A stretch of 64,000 nucleotides of DNA, from contig CAWEDI010000036.1 of assembly GCA_963807735.1 (NCBI GenBank), positions 178,257 through 242,256 of the forward strand. Reading direction: 5' to 3'. A program made the translations under genes and the position numbers. The first letter of the stretch is position 1; each line of letters begins with the position of its first letter. Source of the stretch: Roseiarcus sp963807735 (GTDB lineage: Bacteria > Pseudomonadota > Alphaproteobacteria > Rhizobiales > Beijerinckiaceae). Shown one piece after another: positions 51,834 through 60,278 of the stretch. Below the pieces are notes generated by a model that was not told where the DNA came from, searched no databases, and was given only the letters and a program-made list of their open reading frames with translations.

Positions 51834-53867
51834 CTACGAATGGAACGTCCATTGCGAACCCAACGCGCCAACCGCCGCATATTGCGCCTGTCCCGCCACG
51901 ACCGTCATAATACTCAACGCGCCGTTGGTGTTTTGAACCATGGCGCCGGCAATTCCGGAGGTGGTGTAATCGCCGACCCCCACGAATTTCAATTGCGGCG
52001 ACAGTGCGCCGATGTCGGTATAGAGCGCGTGTCCGGTGGAAGCGTCGCCGATTTCCAACCTGCCGGCCGAACTCTCAATCAAATACTGATCGTAGCCTTT
52101 GCCGAGGAAGTCGCCGACGCCCTCGAACTTCCAGTTCGACCCCAGCAAACCGATGTTCGTATAGACTGCGTGCCCGGTGGAGGCGTCGCCAAGGTCCACT
52201 TGTCCAGCCGAATACTGAATCAAAAATTGATCGTGCCCATCGCCGAGGAAGTCGCCGGCGCCTTCGAACTTCCATTGCAATGAAATCCCGCCAATGACGG
52301 TATAGGCTGCGCGACCGGTGGAGGCGTCGCCAAGGTCCAACTGTCCGCCCGTGCTCTCGATCAAATACTGATCGTGACCGACGCCGAGGAAGTCGCCCGC
52401 GTCGACAAAATTCCATTGCGCGCCCAGCGAACCGATCACCGTGAAAGACGTCGATTGCCCTGCGACGCCGCCGATGTCCAACTGGCCGCTCGTATTTTCG
52501 ATGAGGTAAGCGCTTGCGTTGTCGCCGTAGAAGTCGCCATTTTCCCTGAAAGTCCACTGGGCGCCGAGGGTCGCCACGCGCAGGTAAGCTTCTGCGCCGC
52601 TGGCGCCGATTTCGCCGACGACGACGGCGCCGGACGTGTTGGAAATCAGAATGTCGCTCTTTCCGAAGCCGTCGAAATCATCGCGGGGGCTTTGCCTTTC
52701 GGTGTACCCGATCGCCGCCATCTCGGCCCAATCGGGCGCGGAGATCGGCGGGTCGATCGCGTTGCCGCCGGCGCCGTCGAAGGAATCCGTCACCGCCGGT
52801 CGGCTGGTATTCGTGGTCGACCAGTCGGCGACGTCTTCGCCATCCTGGCTGACCTCGACGGGCGTGTCGTATTGCCAGGTGATCGTCGATCCGTTGTAGG
52901 AGAAATAGGAAACATTGTTGGCGTTGTAGCCGGCGACGAACGGTTCATCGAGCGGCCCGGCGGCAGTGCCCGGCGCTGCGCCGCCGCTGGCGGAGGCGGT
53001 CGCCGCGCCGTAGTGGAACATGTCGAGCAGCGTGTATTCTCCAGCGTTTCCGTTCGACACGCCGAGGTCGTCCGTTCGCCCCATGACCTCGCTGAGTTCA
53101 TGCTCCAGAGCGCTGACGGCGTCCTCCTGGTTGGGGTTGTTCTGCGCCCAATCGAACGGCCCGCTGCCGAGCGCGACCCAGCCGTCGTAGCCGTTGGTTC
53201 CGGTCGTCAGGGGAGACGTGGGCAGCCCCAACGCCAGCGCTTGCGCCCGCGTGATGTCCATCATGTCGCCGTTGAGCACCGCGGCGTATTTCGCATTGTC
53301 GCTGGTCAGCAAGGCCGCGGCGGCTTTCTGAACCGCGGACGCGGTGGCGCTGCTTTCGATCGCTTTCGCCGCGTTGTACACCTGCGTCCAGGTGTAGGCG
53401 AAGCTGTTGCCGATGCTTTCGGCGCCGCCGATGCCCGTGCTCGAATCGTCGTACGGCATGACGCCGTAGCCGAAGTCGATCTTGATCGTCTCGTTCGTGC
53501 TGATGACCGATTCGATCTTCTTGATCGCCGTCTCGGCGGCGGCTTCGAACAGCGCCTTGTCCGGGCTGTTGAGCACGCTGGCGTCCCAAGTCGGCACGAT
53601 CGTGAAGCCGGACGTCGTCGGCGCCTGTTCGGCCATCGGAGATTGCGCGGCCGGTCCCGTCTTTCGGGGCGCCAGCGCCCCGTACGTCGCCGCCGCGGCG
53701 CCTGCGTTCCCTTGAGAATCGGAATCGCCGAAAGCCAAAACAGCGAAGCCGTTCTGCGATTGCAGCAGCGGCCCCCACGGCGAGGAATCGTTCGCGCTGT
53801 CCCAATCTTGGAAGAATGGATTGTCGCTGGAAGTCGTCGAATCCCCAGCATTCAGGATCTTTGTCAC
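51834..53867 (-). CDS. NF038122-like metalloprotease with C-terminal VCBS-like repeats
   Basis: A 677-residue probable exported protease. The central domain has HELSE (His256, Glu257, Glu260) in ALEHELSEVMGR, the zinc-site signature of this family, with FGYGVMPYDDSSTGIGGAES before it and YTLLDMFHYG and PDWAEMAAIGYTE after. From about residue 425 there are five or six tandem units of about 47 residues, such as GDFLGDGHDQFLIQYSAGQVDLGDASTG, related to FG-GAP/VCBS repeats. No Sec signal is seen, and the N terminus with many Asp/Ser residues fits type I secretion. The repeats resemble those of the giant protein at 28.7 kb. Confidence 0.85.
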   Translation of the reverse strand: MTKILNAGDSTTSSDNPFFQDWDSANDSSPWGPLLQSQNGFAVLAFGDSDSQGNAGAAAATYGALAPRKTGPAAQSPMAEQAPTTSGFTIVPTWDASVLNSPDKALFEAAAETAIKKIESVISTNETIKIDFGYGVMPYDDSSTGIGGAESIGNSFAYTWTQVYNAAKAIESSATASAVQKAAAALLTSDNAKYAAVLNGDMMDITRAQALALGLPTSPLTTGTNGYDGWVALGSGPFDWAQNNPNQEDAVSALEHELSEVMGRTDDLGVSNGNAGEYTLLDMFHYGAATASASGGAAPGTAAGPLDEPFVAGYNANNVSYFSYNGSTITWQYDTPVEVSQDGEDVADWSTTNTSRPAVTDSFDGAGGNAIDPPISAPDWAEMAAIGYTERQSPRDDFDGFGKSDILISNTSGAVVVGEIGASGAEAYLRVATLGAQWTFRENGDFYGDNASAYLIENTSGQLDIGGVAGQSTSFTVIGSLGAQWNFVDAGDFLGVGHDQYLIESTGGQLDLGDASTGRAAYTVIGGISLQWKFEGAGDFLGDGHDQFLIQYSAGQVDLGDASTGHAVYTNIGLLGSNWKFEGVGDFLGKGYDQYLIESSAGRLEIGDASTGHALYTDIGALSPQLKFVGVGDYTTSGIAGAMVQNTNGALSIMTVVAGQAQYAAVGALGSQWTFHS

Positions 53868-53964
53868 GGCGCCAATTCCCCCCTCGGTCGTTCGACCCCC
53901 GCCGCCGATCCTAGCACATTCCCAGAACGTTTATAGACAACAAGCGATCCAAAGAGATCGCGCC

Positions 53965-55077
53965 CTAGACCTCGCCCCAAACCTCCGTCGCCACTTCGAC
54001 CAGCCGGGCGAGCTTGCGCCACTGGTCGTCCTCGGTGAGGTCGTTGCCGTGCGCGGTCGAGGAGAAGCCGCATTGGTGGCTCAGCGCGCATTGCTCCAGC
54101 GGGACGTAGCGCGTCGCCTCCTCGATGCGGCGCTTCACCTCATCCTTCGGCTCCGCGGCGGCGTGTTTGGACGACATCAGGCCGAGCACGATCGTCGGGC
54201 CTTTGGGCGCAAACCTCAACGGCGCGAAATCGCCGGAGCGCTCGTCGTCATATTCGAGAAAGAAGCCGTCGATGTTCATTTCGTTGAGCAGGATTTCGGC
54301 CACCGGCTCGTAGCCGCCCTGCGCCACCCAGGCGCTCTTGAAGTTGCCGCGGCAGAGATGCACCGTGACGACCATGTCCTTCGGCCGATGTCGGATCGCG
54401 CCGTTGACCAGCTTGCAATAGAGATGGACGAGCGCGTCAGGGTCGTCGCCGCGCGCGCGCGTGCGCTCGCGGATCGTGGGATCGCAGAGATAGGCGAGGT
54501 TGGTGTCGTCGAGCTGCAAATAGTGCAACCCCCGGCGCGCGAGATCGTCGATCTCCTGCGTGTACGCCTCGGTGAGATCGTCGTAGAAATCCTCCAGCCT
54601 CGGATAGACCTTGGCGCTGATCGCCTCCCGCCCGCCGCGGAAATGCAGCATCGACGGCGCGGGAATGCAGACTTTCGGCGTTGCGCGGACGACGCCTTTC
54701 AGGAAATCGAAATCGGCGCCCTGGATCGGCGCGCCGTGCTTGATCCTCGACTCGACGTGCATGGTCGGCGGCCGGAAGCCGACCTGGGTGCCGTCGTCCT
54801 TACGAAACGTGGCGTTGAATTCGCCGTAGCGCACGTCGACGCCGTCGAGTTTCTCCAGAAAATCGACGTGAAAATAGGTGCGGCGGAACTCTCCGTCGGT
54901 AATCCCCTTCAGCCCGGCTTGCTCCTGGCGCTTGACCACTTCGCGGATACATTCGTCCTCGACGGCGCGCAGCGCCTCGGCGGCGATCTCGTGGGCGAAG
55001 TATTTCTCCCGCGCGTCGCGAAGGCGCGCGGGGCGCAGAAAGCTGCCGACGTGATCGGCGCGGAACGGCGGGGACAT
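53965..55077 (-). CDS. MetE-like cobalamin-independent methionine synthase family protein
   Basis: A 370-residue protein corresponding to the C-terminal catalytic domain of MetE (5-methyltetrahydropteroyltriglutamate-homocysteine methyltransferase family, YxjG type). RADHVGSFLRPARLRDAR is the family opening, GITDGEFRRTYFHVDFL the substrate region, and HLCRGN plus QCGFSS supply the expected zinc ligands. It lacks MetE's N-terminal half, so the methyl donor may differ from methyltetrahydropteroyltriglutamate. A role in methyl transfer to homocysteine or a related thiol is likely. metY about 3.5 kb away makes homocysteine, but the two are not in one operon. Confidence 0.9.
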   Translation of the reverse strand: MSPPFRADHVGSFLRPARLRDAREKYFAHEIAAEALRAVEDECIREVVKRQEQAGLKGITDGEFRRTYFHVDFLEKLDGVDVRYGEFNATFRKDDGTQVGFRPPTMHVESRIKHGAPIQGADFDFLKGVVRATPKVCIPAPSMLHFRGGREAISAKVYPRLEDFYDDLTEAYTQEIDDLARRGLHYLQLDDTNLAYLCDPTIRERTRARGDDPDALVHLYCKLVNGAIRHRPKDMVVTVHLCRGNFKSAWVAQGGYEPVAEILLNEMNIDGFFLEYDDERSGDFAPLRFAPKGPTIVLGLMSSKHAAAEPKDEVKRRIEEATRYVPLEQCALSHQCGFSSTAHGNDLTEDDQWRKLARLVEVATEVWGEV

Positions 55078-55227
55078 GACACCTCCCTCTTCAAAATTTG
55101 CGGCGGTCTAGCATTCGCATCAGCGCGCGCCAATTTGGGCTTTAGGCTACCCGCCTGACGTCTATTTTGGGCGAAACTTTACTTCTCTCACGCAGATTTG
55201 CGGCGCCCTCGCGCAGGACGCACGCCT

Positions 55228-56421
55228 TTGCCCGAACTTCTCGCGCCGCTGCGGCGCTACCTTGCCGCCCCGTTCGCGCCGATCTCGCCTTCGACCGGCC
55301 GGTTGCGCGAGCTTGACGGCGTGCGCGGCTGGGCGGCGCTGGGCGTCGTCTGCTACCATGTGTTTTGGGAGACCCTGTTTTTCCGCGCGCCCGAAATGCG
55401 CAACATCGTCACCGGCGCGTTGTTCGACGGCGGCCTCGCGGTATCGATCTTTTTCGTGCTGTCGGGCGAAGCGCTGTCGGCGCCGTTCTTCCAGGGCAAA
55501 GGCGACGCCGCCATCCGGGCGCTGGCGATCAAGCGTTACACCCGTCTGGCGATCCCGATCTTCGCCGCTTGCGCGATGGTGTGGGCGCTCGCTAACGCCG
55601 GGCTCGTCTATGTCGATCGCGTCGCGCCGTTCGCCGGCCGCGAGCATTGGCTGACCGGCTGGCTCGACTTCCCGATCACGTTCGCCGGGCTTTGCCAATA
55701 TTCGTTTATCGAGGCGTTCACGCTGGTCCGTCCGAGCGAGGAGTGGAACCCGTTCCTGTGGACGATGGGGGTCGAGCTCGACGGTTCGTTGATCGTGTTC
55801 GCGATCCTGCTGTTCGCGCGCGACTGGCGCGGCTTGCGGCCGGCCTTGCTGATCGCCGCGATCCTGCTCGCGTTCGCTCCGTTGCGGGCGACGCAGAACG
55901 TCTCCTGCTTCCTGGTCGGCGTGTTGTTCGCCGATTTTCGGGCGCAAGGGCTATTCGCGGCGCTCGGGCGGGCGGACCTGCAACGGCCGCTGATCGTCGC
56001 GTTGGCGGCGGTGCTGTTCGCCGCGGGCGCCGCCGCCTATTCCGGCCACCACGACTACAAGAACCTGAAGGCGATCGCAATTCTGTTCCTCGTCTTCGCC
56101 ACGCCGGCGGCGGGCGCGTTCTTCCGCGCGCCGCTGTCGCAGTTTCTCGGCAGGATTTCGTTCCCGCTGTATCTCGTGCAATTCGCCGTCATTATCTCGC
56201 CGATGTCGGCGGCCATGGCTCTCGCGGAGAGCCACGGCGCGCTGGGTCGGCCGATGGCTTACGCCATCGGGCTCGGCGCGGTCGGGCTGACGATCGTCGT
56301 CGCGTACGCCTTCCTGCCGGTGGAGCGGTTCACGGCCTATGTCGGCGCGAGCGTGGTGAGGCTCGCGCGGGGTCAGGCGCGCACGAGCCCCGCCTCCCTC
56401 AAGTCGGCGATGCGCGGGTAG
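55228..56421 (+). CDS. Acyltransferase family 3 membrane protein
   Basis: A 397-residue integral membrane O-acyltransferase (OafA/NodX type). LRELDGVRGWAALGVVCYHVFW is the first conserved segment with the catalytic His, SIFFVLSGEALSAPFF the second, and WNPFLWTMGVELDGSLIVF the third, among about ten helices. Such proteins acetylate surface polysaccharides, LPS or lipids. The start is the TTG at 55228, with GGA upstream; the frame extends to 55198. The 3' end overlaps the convergent FMN-oxidase gene by 49 bp. Confidence 0.88.
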   Translation: MPELLAPLRRYLAAPFAPISPSTGRLRELDGVRGWAALGVVCYHVFWETLFFRAPEMRNIVTGALFDGGLAVSIFFVLSGEALSAPFFQGKGDAAIRALAIKRYTRLAIPIFAACAMVWALANAGLVYVDRVAPFAGREHWLTGWLDFPITFAGLCQYSFIEAFTLVRPSEEWNPFLWTMGVELDGSLIVFAILLFARDWRGLRPALLIAAILLAFAPLRATQNVSCFLVGVLFADFRAQGLFAALGRADLQRPLIVALAAVLFAAGAAAYSGHHDYKNLKAIAILFLVFATPAAGAFFRAPLSQFLGRISFPLYLVQFAVIISPMSAAMALAESHGALGRPMAYAIGLGAVGLTIVVAYAFLPVERFTAYVGASVVRLARGQARTSPASLKSAMRG

Positions 56422-57533
56422 CCGTCGACCGCCATCAACAGGTCGGCTTCGGCGTTGAGACAGCGCAGCACGTGCGCAACGCCGCTCGCGCCGTCGAGCG
56501 CGAGGCCGTAGGCGTAAGGCCGGCCGATGCCCACCGCGCGCGCCCCCAGCGCCAGCGCCTTGACGACGTCGGTTCCCGAGCGCACGCCGGAATCAAACAG
56601 CACCGGCGTCGCGCCGGCCGCCTTGACCACCGCGGGCAGAAGGTCGATCGCCGCCAGGCCGCCGTTCGCCTGTCGGCCGCCGTGGTTGGAGCAATAGATC
56701 GCATCGACCCCGGCGTCGATCGCGCGTCTGGCGTCGTCGGGATGGCAGATGCCCTTCAAGACGAGCGGCAGCTTGGTCAGCCCGCGCAGCCACGGCAGAT
56801 CGGCGAAGGTGAGCGGCTTGGCGAACAGGCTCCCCCAAGTCCGCACCGCATTGCCGACGTCCTCCTCGGGCGGCTTGCCGCATAACGCCCGGAAGCGCGC
56901 GTCCGAAAAATAATTGGCGAGGCAGGCGCCGCGCAATTGCGGGAAATTGGCGTCGTTGAGATCGCGCGGACGCCAGCCGGGAACCCAGGTGTCGACGGTG
57001 ACGATCAGCGCCTTGAAACCCGCCGCCTCCGCCCGGCGGACAAAGCTTTCGGCCAGTTCGCGGTCGTTCGGCGTGTAAAGCTGGAAGAACCCCGGCGCGT
57101 CGCCGAGCGCCTTCGCCACCGCCTCCAGGGGATCGTTGCTCAGCGTCGAGAGCGTGAACGGCACGCCGGTCATCGCCGCGGCGCGGGCGCCGGCGAGGTC
57201 GCCGTGGCCGTCCTGTGCGCAAATCCCCAGCACGCCGACCGGCGCCATGAAGATCGGCGAAGGCAGTTTCAAGCCGAACAGCTCGACCGACAGATCGCGG
57301 GTCGTCGAATCGACCAGCATCCGAGGCATCAGGCCCCATTTGCGGAACGCAGCGACGTTGTGGTCCTGCGTGTGCTCGTCGCCGCAGCCGCCGGCGACGT
57401 AGCTCCAGACGCCGGCCGGCATCGCTTGTTCGGCGCGCGCGGCCAGCGAGGCGAAATCAACTGGAAGCTTCGGCTTTATCCCCGAGAGGCCCTTGATATA
57501 GATCTCAAACTGATAGTCGCCGAACCCGGGCAT
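56373..57533 (-). CDS. FMN-dependent alpha-hydroxy acid oxidase (lactate 2-monooxygenase-like)
   Basis: A 386-residue TIM-barrel flavoenzyme oxidising L-2-hydroxy acids. MPAGVWSYVAGGCGDEHT replaces the usual YIxGGAGDE. APVGVLGICAQDGHGDLAGARAA is the FMN/substrate region, KGICHPDDARRAIDAG carries the catalytic-site Lys, and SNHGGRQ contains the catalytic His284. The sequence is closest to the lactate monooxygenase branch. The 3' end lies under the acyltransferase gene, so transcripts would be antisense there. It is followed by the PPOX-family gene on the same strand. Confidence 0.9.
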   Translation of the reverse strand: MPGFGDYQFEIYIKGLSGIKPKLPVDFASLAARAEQAMPAGVWSYVAGGCGDEHTQDHNVAAFRKWGLMPRMLVDSTTRDLSVELFGLKLPSPIFMAPVGVLGICAQDGHGDLAGARAAAMTGVPFTLSTLSNDPLEAVAKALGDAPGFFQLYTPNDRELAESFVRRAEAAGFKALIVTVDTWVPGWRPRDLNDANFPQLRGACLANYFSDARFRALCGKPPEEDVGNAVRTWGSLFAKPLTFADLPWLRGLTKLPLVLKGICHPDDARRAIDAGVDAIYCSNHGGRQANGGLAAIDLLPAVVKAAGATPVLFDSGVRSGTDVVKALALGARAVGIGRPYAYGLALDGASGVAHVLRCLNAEADLLMAVDGYPRIADLREAGLVRA

Positions 57534-57542
57534 GGAGCCTCC

Positions 57543-58115
57543 CTATTCGGCGGCCTCCGCCGGCAGCATCGCCTCGGGCTGAAGCTCGGTCGGCAGGCCG
57601 TCGAGGCTTCGCATATTCTTCTTGCCCCAATATTTGCGCAAGCCGTCGAAACCCTGTCGAGTCCAGTGGCGCACGAGATTCTCACGCTCGCCGCGATAGT
57701 CGAAATAGGGCACCGCCATGCCGCACGAGGTTTGCACGAGGTCGACCTTGAGCAGAACGATCTGCCGCGCGCCGGGCATTTCGGTGAAGTGCGGCAGCAG
57801 CGCGTCATATTCAGCCTCGCCGCGCAGGTGCGATCGGCCCTGGCCGTAGAGCCTCAGAATGACGGGATCGCCGACGAACGCAGAGAACATGATCGTCAGC
57901 CGCGGGCACGCCAGCAGGTGCGCGCGCGTCTCGTTGCCGCTGCCGGTGCAATCGAGATAGGCGACCTCGTTGTCGCCGAGCACCGCGAACGACTCCATGC
58001 CCTTCGGCGAGACGTTGACGCGGCCGGCCGGCGCGGCGCTGGCGACGAAGAAAATCTTCTGCGCCGCGATGAAGCTCTTATGCTGCGGCTCCAACTTCGC
58101 GAACTGCTGGGACAT
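57543..58115 (-). CDS. Pyridoxamine 5'-phosphate oxidase family protein (FMN-binding)
   Basis: A 190-residue split-barrel flavoprotein. FIAAQKIFFVASAAPAGRVNVSPKGMESFAVL is the strand pair typical of PNPOx-like 'general stress' proteins, and FVGDPVILRLYGQGRSH a flavin-binding segment. True PdxH enzymes are longer and carry different C-terminal motifs, so this is not PNP oxidase. GAGAG lies five bases before the ATG at 58115. It lies just upstream of, and is probably cotranscribed with, the hydroxyacid oxidase. Confidence 0.85.
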   Translation of the reverse strand: MSQQFAKLEPQHKSFIAAQKIFFVASAAPAGRVNVSPKGMESFAVLGDNEVAYLDCTGSGNETRAHLLACPRLTIMFSAFVGDPVILRLYGQGRSHLRGEAEYDALLPHFTEMPGARQIVLLKVDLVQTSCGMAVPYFDYRGERENLVRHWTRQGFDGLRKYWGKKNMRSLDGLPTELQPEAMLPAEAAE

Positions 58116-58195
58116 GACGCTCTCCTCGCGCGACCCTCTTGGCGCCGGCGAGCGCAAGGCGCAAGTTCGCCCAATCCTCCTCGCACAGGGTCGTC

Positions 58196-58579
58196 ATGCA
58201 ATTCATCGCCTCTCCCGACGACGCCGCGCTCGGCCTGCCGTTCTCGGCCGCGGTCCGCGTCGGCGACATGCTGCATCTCTCCGGCGCGATCGGCAATAGG
58301 CCGGGAACGCTGACGCTCGTCGAGGGCGGGACGGCGGCGCAGGCGCGGCAGGCGATGGACAATATCGGCCGTGTGCTCGCGTCCTGCGGGCTCGGATTCT
58401 CCCACGTGGTGAAATGCACGATCATGCTCGCCGATATGGGTGAGTGGCGCGCCTTCAACGAAGTGTATGTGAGCTATTTCGCGCCCGGAAAGCTGCCGGC
58501 GCGCTCGGCGTTCGGCGCGAACGGGCTGGCGCTCGGCGCGCGGGTGGAGATCGAAGCGCTGGCGAGATTTCCGGATTAG
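58196..58579 (+). CDS. Rid family (RidA/YjgF-like) enamine/imine deaminase
   Basis: A 127-residue protein of the Rid superfamily that trims reactive enamines released by PLP enzymes. AVRVGDMLHLSGAIGNRPG, then QARQAMDNIGRVLASCGLGFSHVVKCTIMLADM and PARSAFGANGLALGARVEIEALA are the family blocks. The Arg normally needed for catalysis appears in the PARSAF segment. The start is ATG 58196. It is divergent from the PPOX gene with 80 bp between them. Confidence 0.9.
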   Translation: MQFIASPDDAALGLPFSAAVRVGDMLHLSGAIGNRPGTLTLVEGGTAAQARQAMDNIGRVLASCGLGFSHVVKCTIMLADMGEWRAFNEVYVSYFAPGKLPARSAFGANGLALGARVEIEALARFPD

Positions 58580-58609
58580 ATTCGACGGCGTTCGACGCGG
58601 GGCGGAAAC

Positions 58610-58712
58610 GTCATCGCGAGCGCAGCGAAGCGATCCACGGCGCCGCCGATGCGGCCTGTCCGGCTGACGAACGATCTCGTTGAGCTGGATGGCGTCGTTT
58701 CCTCGCCATGAC
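58610..58712. repeat. Palindromic intergenic repeat, copy 5 (subfamily B)
   Basis: Arms GTCATCGCGAGCGCAGCGAA and TCCTCGCCATGAC form a shorter, mutated hairpin, with TGGATGGCGTCGTTTCC in place of the intact right arm. The centre (GGCGCCGCCGATGCGGCCTGTCCGGC) aligns with copy 4. Confidence 0.82.
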
Positions 58713-58735
58713 GGTCAACCCAAATGTAGAGCCCC

Positions 58736-59680
58736 CTAGGGCATGAACACGAGCCGCCGGCCGCTATCGGGGCGGCGCCACGCCTCGACGAACCCGGACA
58801 GCGGAACTGTCTCGAAATCCATCTGAAGCCGTTTCTCGGCGGCGGCCTTCAACACCCCCGCGATGGCGCTGAACAGTCGCTCCCGCGGCACGCTGCCGAT
58901 GCCGCTGCCCATCAGCTCGATCGCGGAGGAGCGCAATACCGCGCCCGGCAGCGTGATGTCGCCGCCGCTCGCCGCGCCGACCTCGACGAAGCGGAGCGGG
59001 ACGCCGTCGCGCCCGGCCTTCGCGGCGGCGATCAGCAGTCGCTCGGCGCTCACCCCCCAGAGATAGTCGATCACGACATCGACGCCGGCGGCGAAAGGCG
59101 CGAGGAACGCGCGCTCCAGCGCGGCGGCGTCATCGACGAGCGGGATCGTCGCGTCGGCGCCCAGCGATTGCAGGGCCAGGGCGTTGCGGCCGGTGGCGAT
59201 CACCTTGGCGGCGCCGAGATGCCGGGCGATCTGCACAGCCAGCCGCCCGGAGGCGCCGGTCGCGCCGTTGATGAGCACGGTCTCGCCGGCTTTCAGCTTG
59301 GCGCGTTCGGTGAACGCCGCCCACGACGACATGCCGGGATTGGCGATGGCGGCGGCGGTGGCGTCGTCGAGGGCGTCGTCGAGCGGCAGGCATTGCGGCG
59401 CCGGGGCCGCGCTCTGTTCCGCCATGCCGCCGTTCGGCGCGCGCGGCAGCACGAAGTAGATTCGGGCGCCGTCGTCGAGACGGCCGACGCCGTCGACGCC
59501 GACGACGAACGGGAACGCGCCCGACGCGCTGTAGTGCGATCCGCTTGCGCGACCTCGGGTCAGCGAACTCAAGGCGCTCGCCGTGACTTTGATTAACCGC
59601 TCGCCGGGGCCGGGCTGCGGATCGGGGAAATCGCCGTACACCGGCGTCTGGCCTGCGGCGGTAACGTAGACGGCCTTCAT
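58736..59680 (-). CDS. Zinc-independent medium-chain dehydrogenase (quinone oxidoreductase-like)
   Basis: A 314-residue NADPH-type MDR. FPFVVGVDGVGRLDDGARIYF is the catalytic-domain core without the zinc ligands, and VLINGATGASGRLAVQIARHLGAAKVIATGRN the nucleotide-binding Rossmann loop. Such enzymes reduce quinones or enals, often in stress defence. The start is ATG 59680 with GGAAA upstream; the frame continues to 59779. It is divergent from a MarR regulator with which it shares a 55-bp region containing operator-like sites, so it is the likely regulatory target. Confidence 0.9.
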   Translation of the reverse strand: MKAVYVTAAGQTPVYGDFPDPQPGPGERLIKVTASALSSLTRGRASGSHYSASGAFPFVVGVDGVGRLDDGARIYFVLPRAPNGGMAEQSAAPAPQCLPLDDALDDATAAAIANPGMSSWAAFTERAKLKAGETVLINGATGASGRLAVQIARHLGAAKVIATGRNALALQSLGADATIPLVDDAAALERAFLAPFAAGVDVVIDYLWGVSAERLLIAAAKAGRDGVPLRFVEVGAASGGDITLPGAVLRSSAIELMGSGIGSVPRERLFSAIAGVLKAAAEKRLQMDFETVPLSGFVEAWRRPDSGRRLVFMP

Positions 59681-59706
59681 GGCGGGTTTCCTTTCGATGG
59701 CGATAA

Positions 59707-59766
59707 GTGTATTATGCACATATTTCGAACCTACCATGCCGTCAAGGAAAAAAGTGCAAAATACAC
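59707..59766. promoter_or_regulatory. Pair of inverted operator-like 13-mers between oxidoreductase and marR
   Basis: GTGTATTATGCAC (59707-59719) and GTGCAAAATACAC (59754-59766) are 12/13 identical when one is read on the opposite strand, and each has GTG/CAC ends. The first lies in the intergenic gap; the second lies inside the first codons of marR. The spacing of 47 bp centre to centre would let two MarR dimers repress both genes. MarR autoregulation at divergent promoters is usual; the sites themselves are inference. Confidence 0.5.
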
Positions 59767-60221
59767 ATATCGCCGACACGTTGCGCGAGCTTCACGCCGC
59801 CGTTCTCGAAATCGTCGCGGTGATGAACCAGCCGCAGCGCGACGAGGCGCTGCTTCGCGAGGCGCGCGTCGCGCTGGACCGGGCGCTGTTCCCGTTGCTG
59901 GTGCTGATCGAGCGGTTTCAGCCGATCGGCGTGGTTGATCTCGCCGACCGGGTGGGGCGCGACTACACGACCGTCAGCCGCCAACTCGCCAAGCTCGAAA
60001 CCCTCGGCCTGATTGTCCGCGAGGCGGACCAAGCCGACCGCCGGGTCCGCATGGCGGTCGTCACCGCGAAGGGCAAGGCGATGACGGATCGGATCGACGC
60101 GGCGCGGCAGCGCGTCGGGCTCGCCGCCTTCGCCGGCTGGGAGGTTCGCGAACTCGACGAACTGGCGCGGCTGATGAGCAAATTCGCCAAGACCCTGTCC
60201 AGCGTCGGCCCCGACGGCTGA
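59736..60221 (+). CDS. MarR family transcriptional regulator
   Basis: A 161-residue winged-helix regulator. IGVVDLADRVGRDYTTVSRQLAKLETLGLIVREADQADRRVRMAVVTAKG is the full MarR recognition helix and wing (D-x-R-D/R pattern). The flanking helices form the dimer interface. There are no Cys residues for OhrR-type peroxide sensing. Start ATG 59736; the frame continues to 59679 through the intergenic region. It probably senses a phenolic or reactive ligand relevant to the divergent oxidoreductase. Confidence 0.92.
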   Translation: MPSRKKVQNTHIADTLRELHAAVLEIVAVMNQPQRDEALLREARVALDRALFPLLVLIERFQPIGVVDLADRVGRDYTTVSRQLAKLETLGLIVREADQADRRVRMAVVTAKGKAMTDRIDAARQRVGLAAFAGWEVRELDELARLMSKFAKTLSSVGPDG

Positions 60222-60278
60222 GGCGCCGCGTTGCGCGCCGTATCGCCGCGCCCTAAAGGCGGCGCTTTCGGAGCCGCC

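Noticed and set aside
55078..55227. SAM or cobalamin riboswitch in front of the MetE-like gene
   Set aside because: The gap is short and shows no conserved riboswitch core or expression-platform hairpin that I can recognise.
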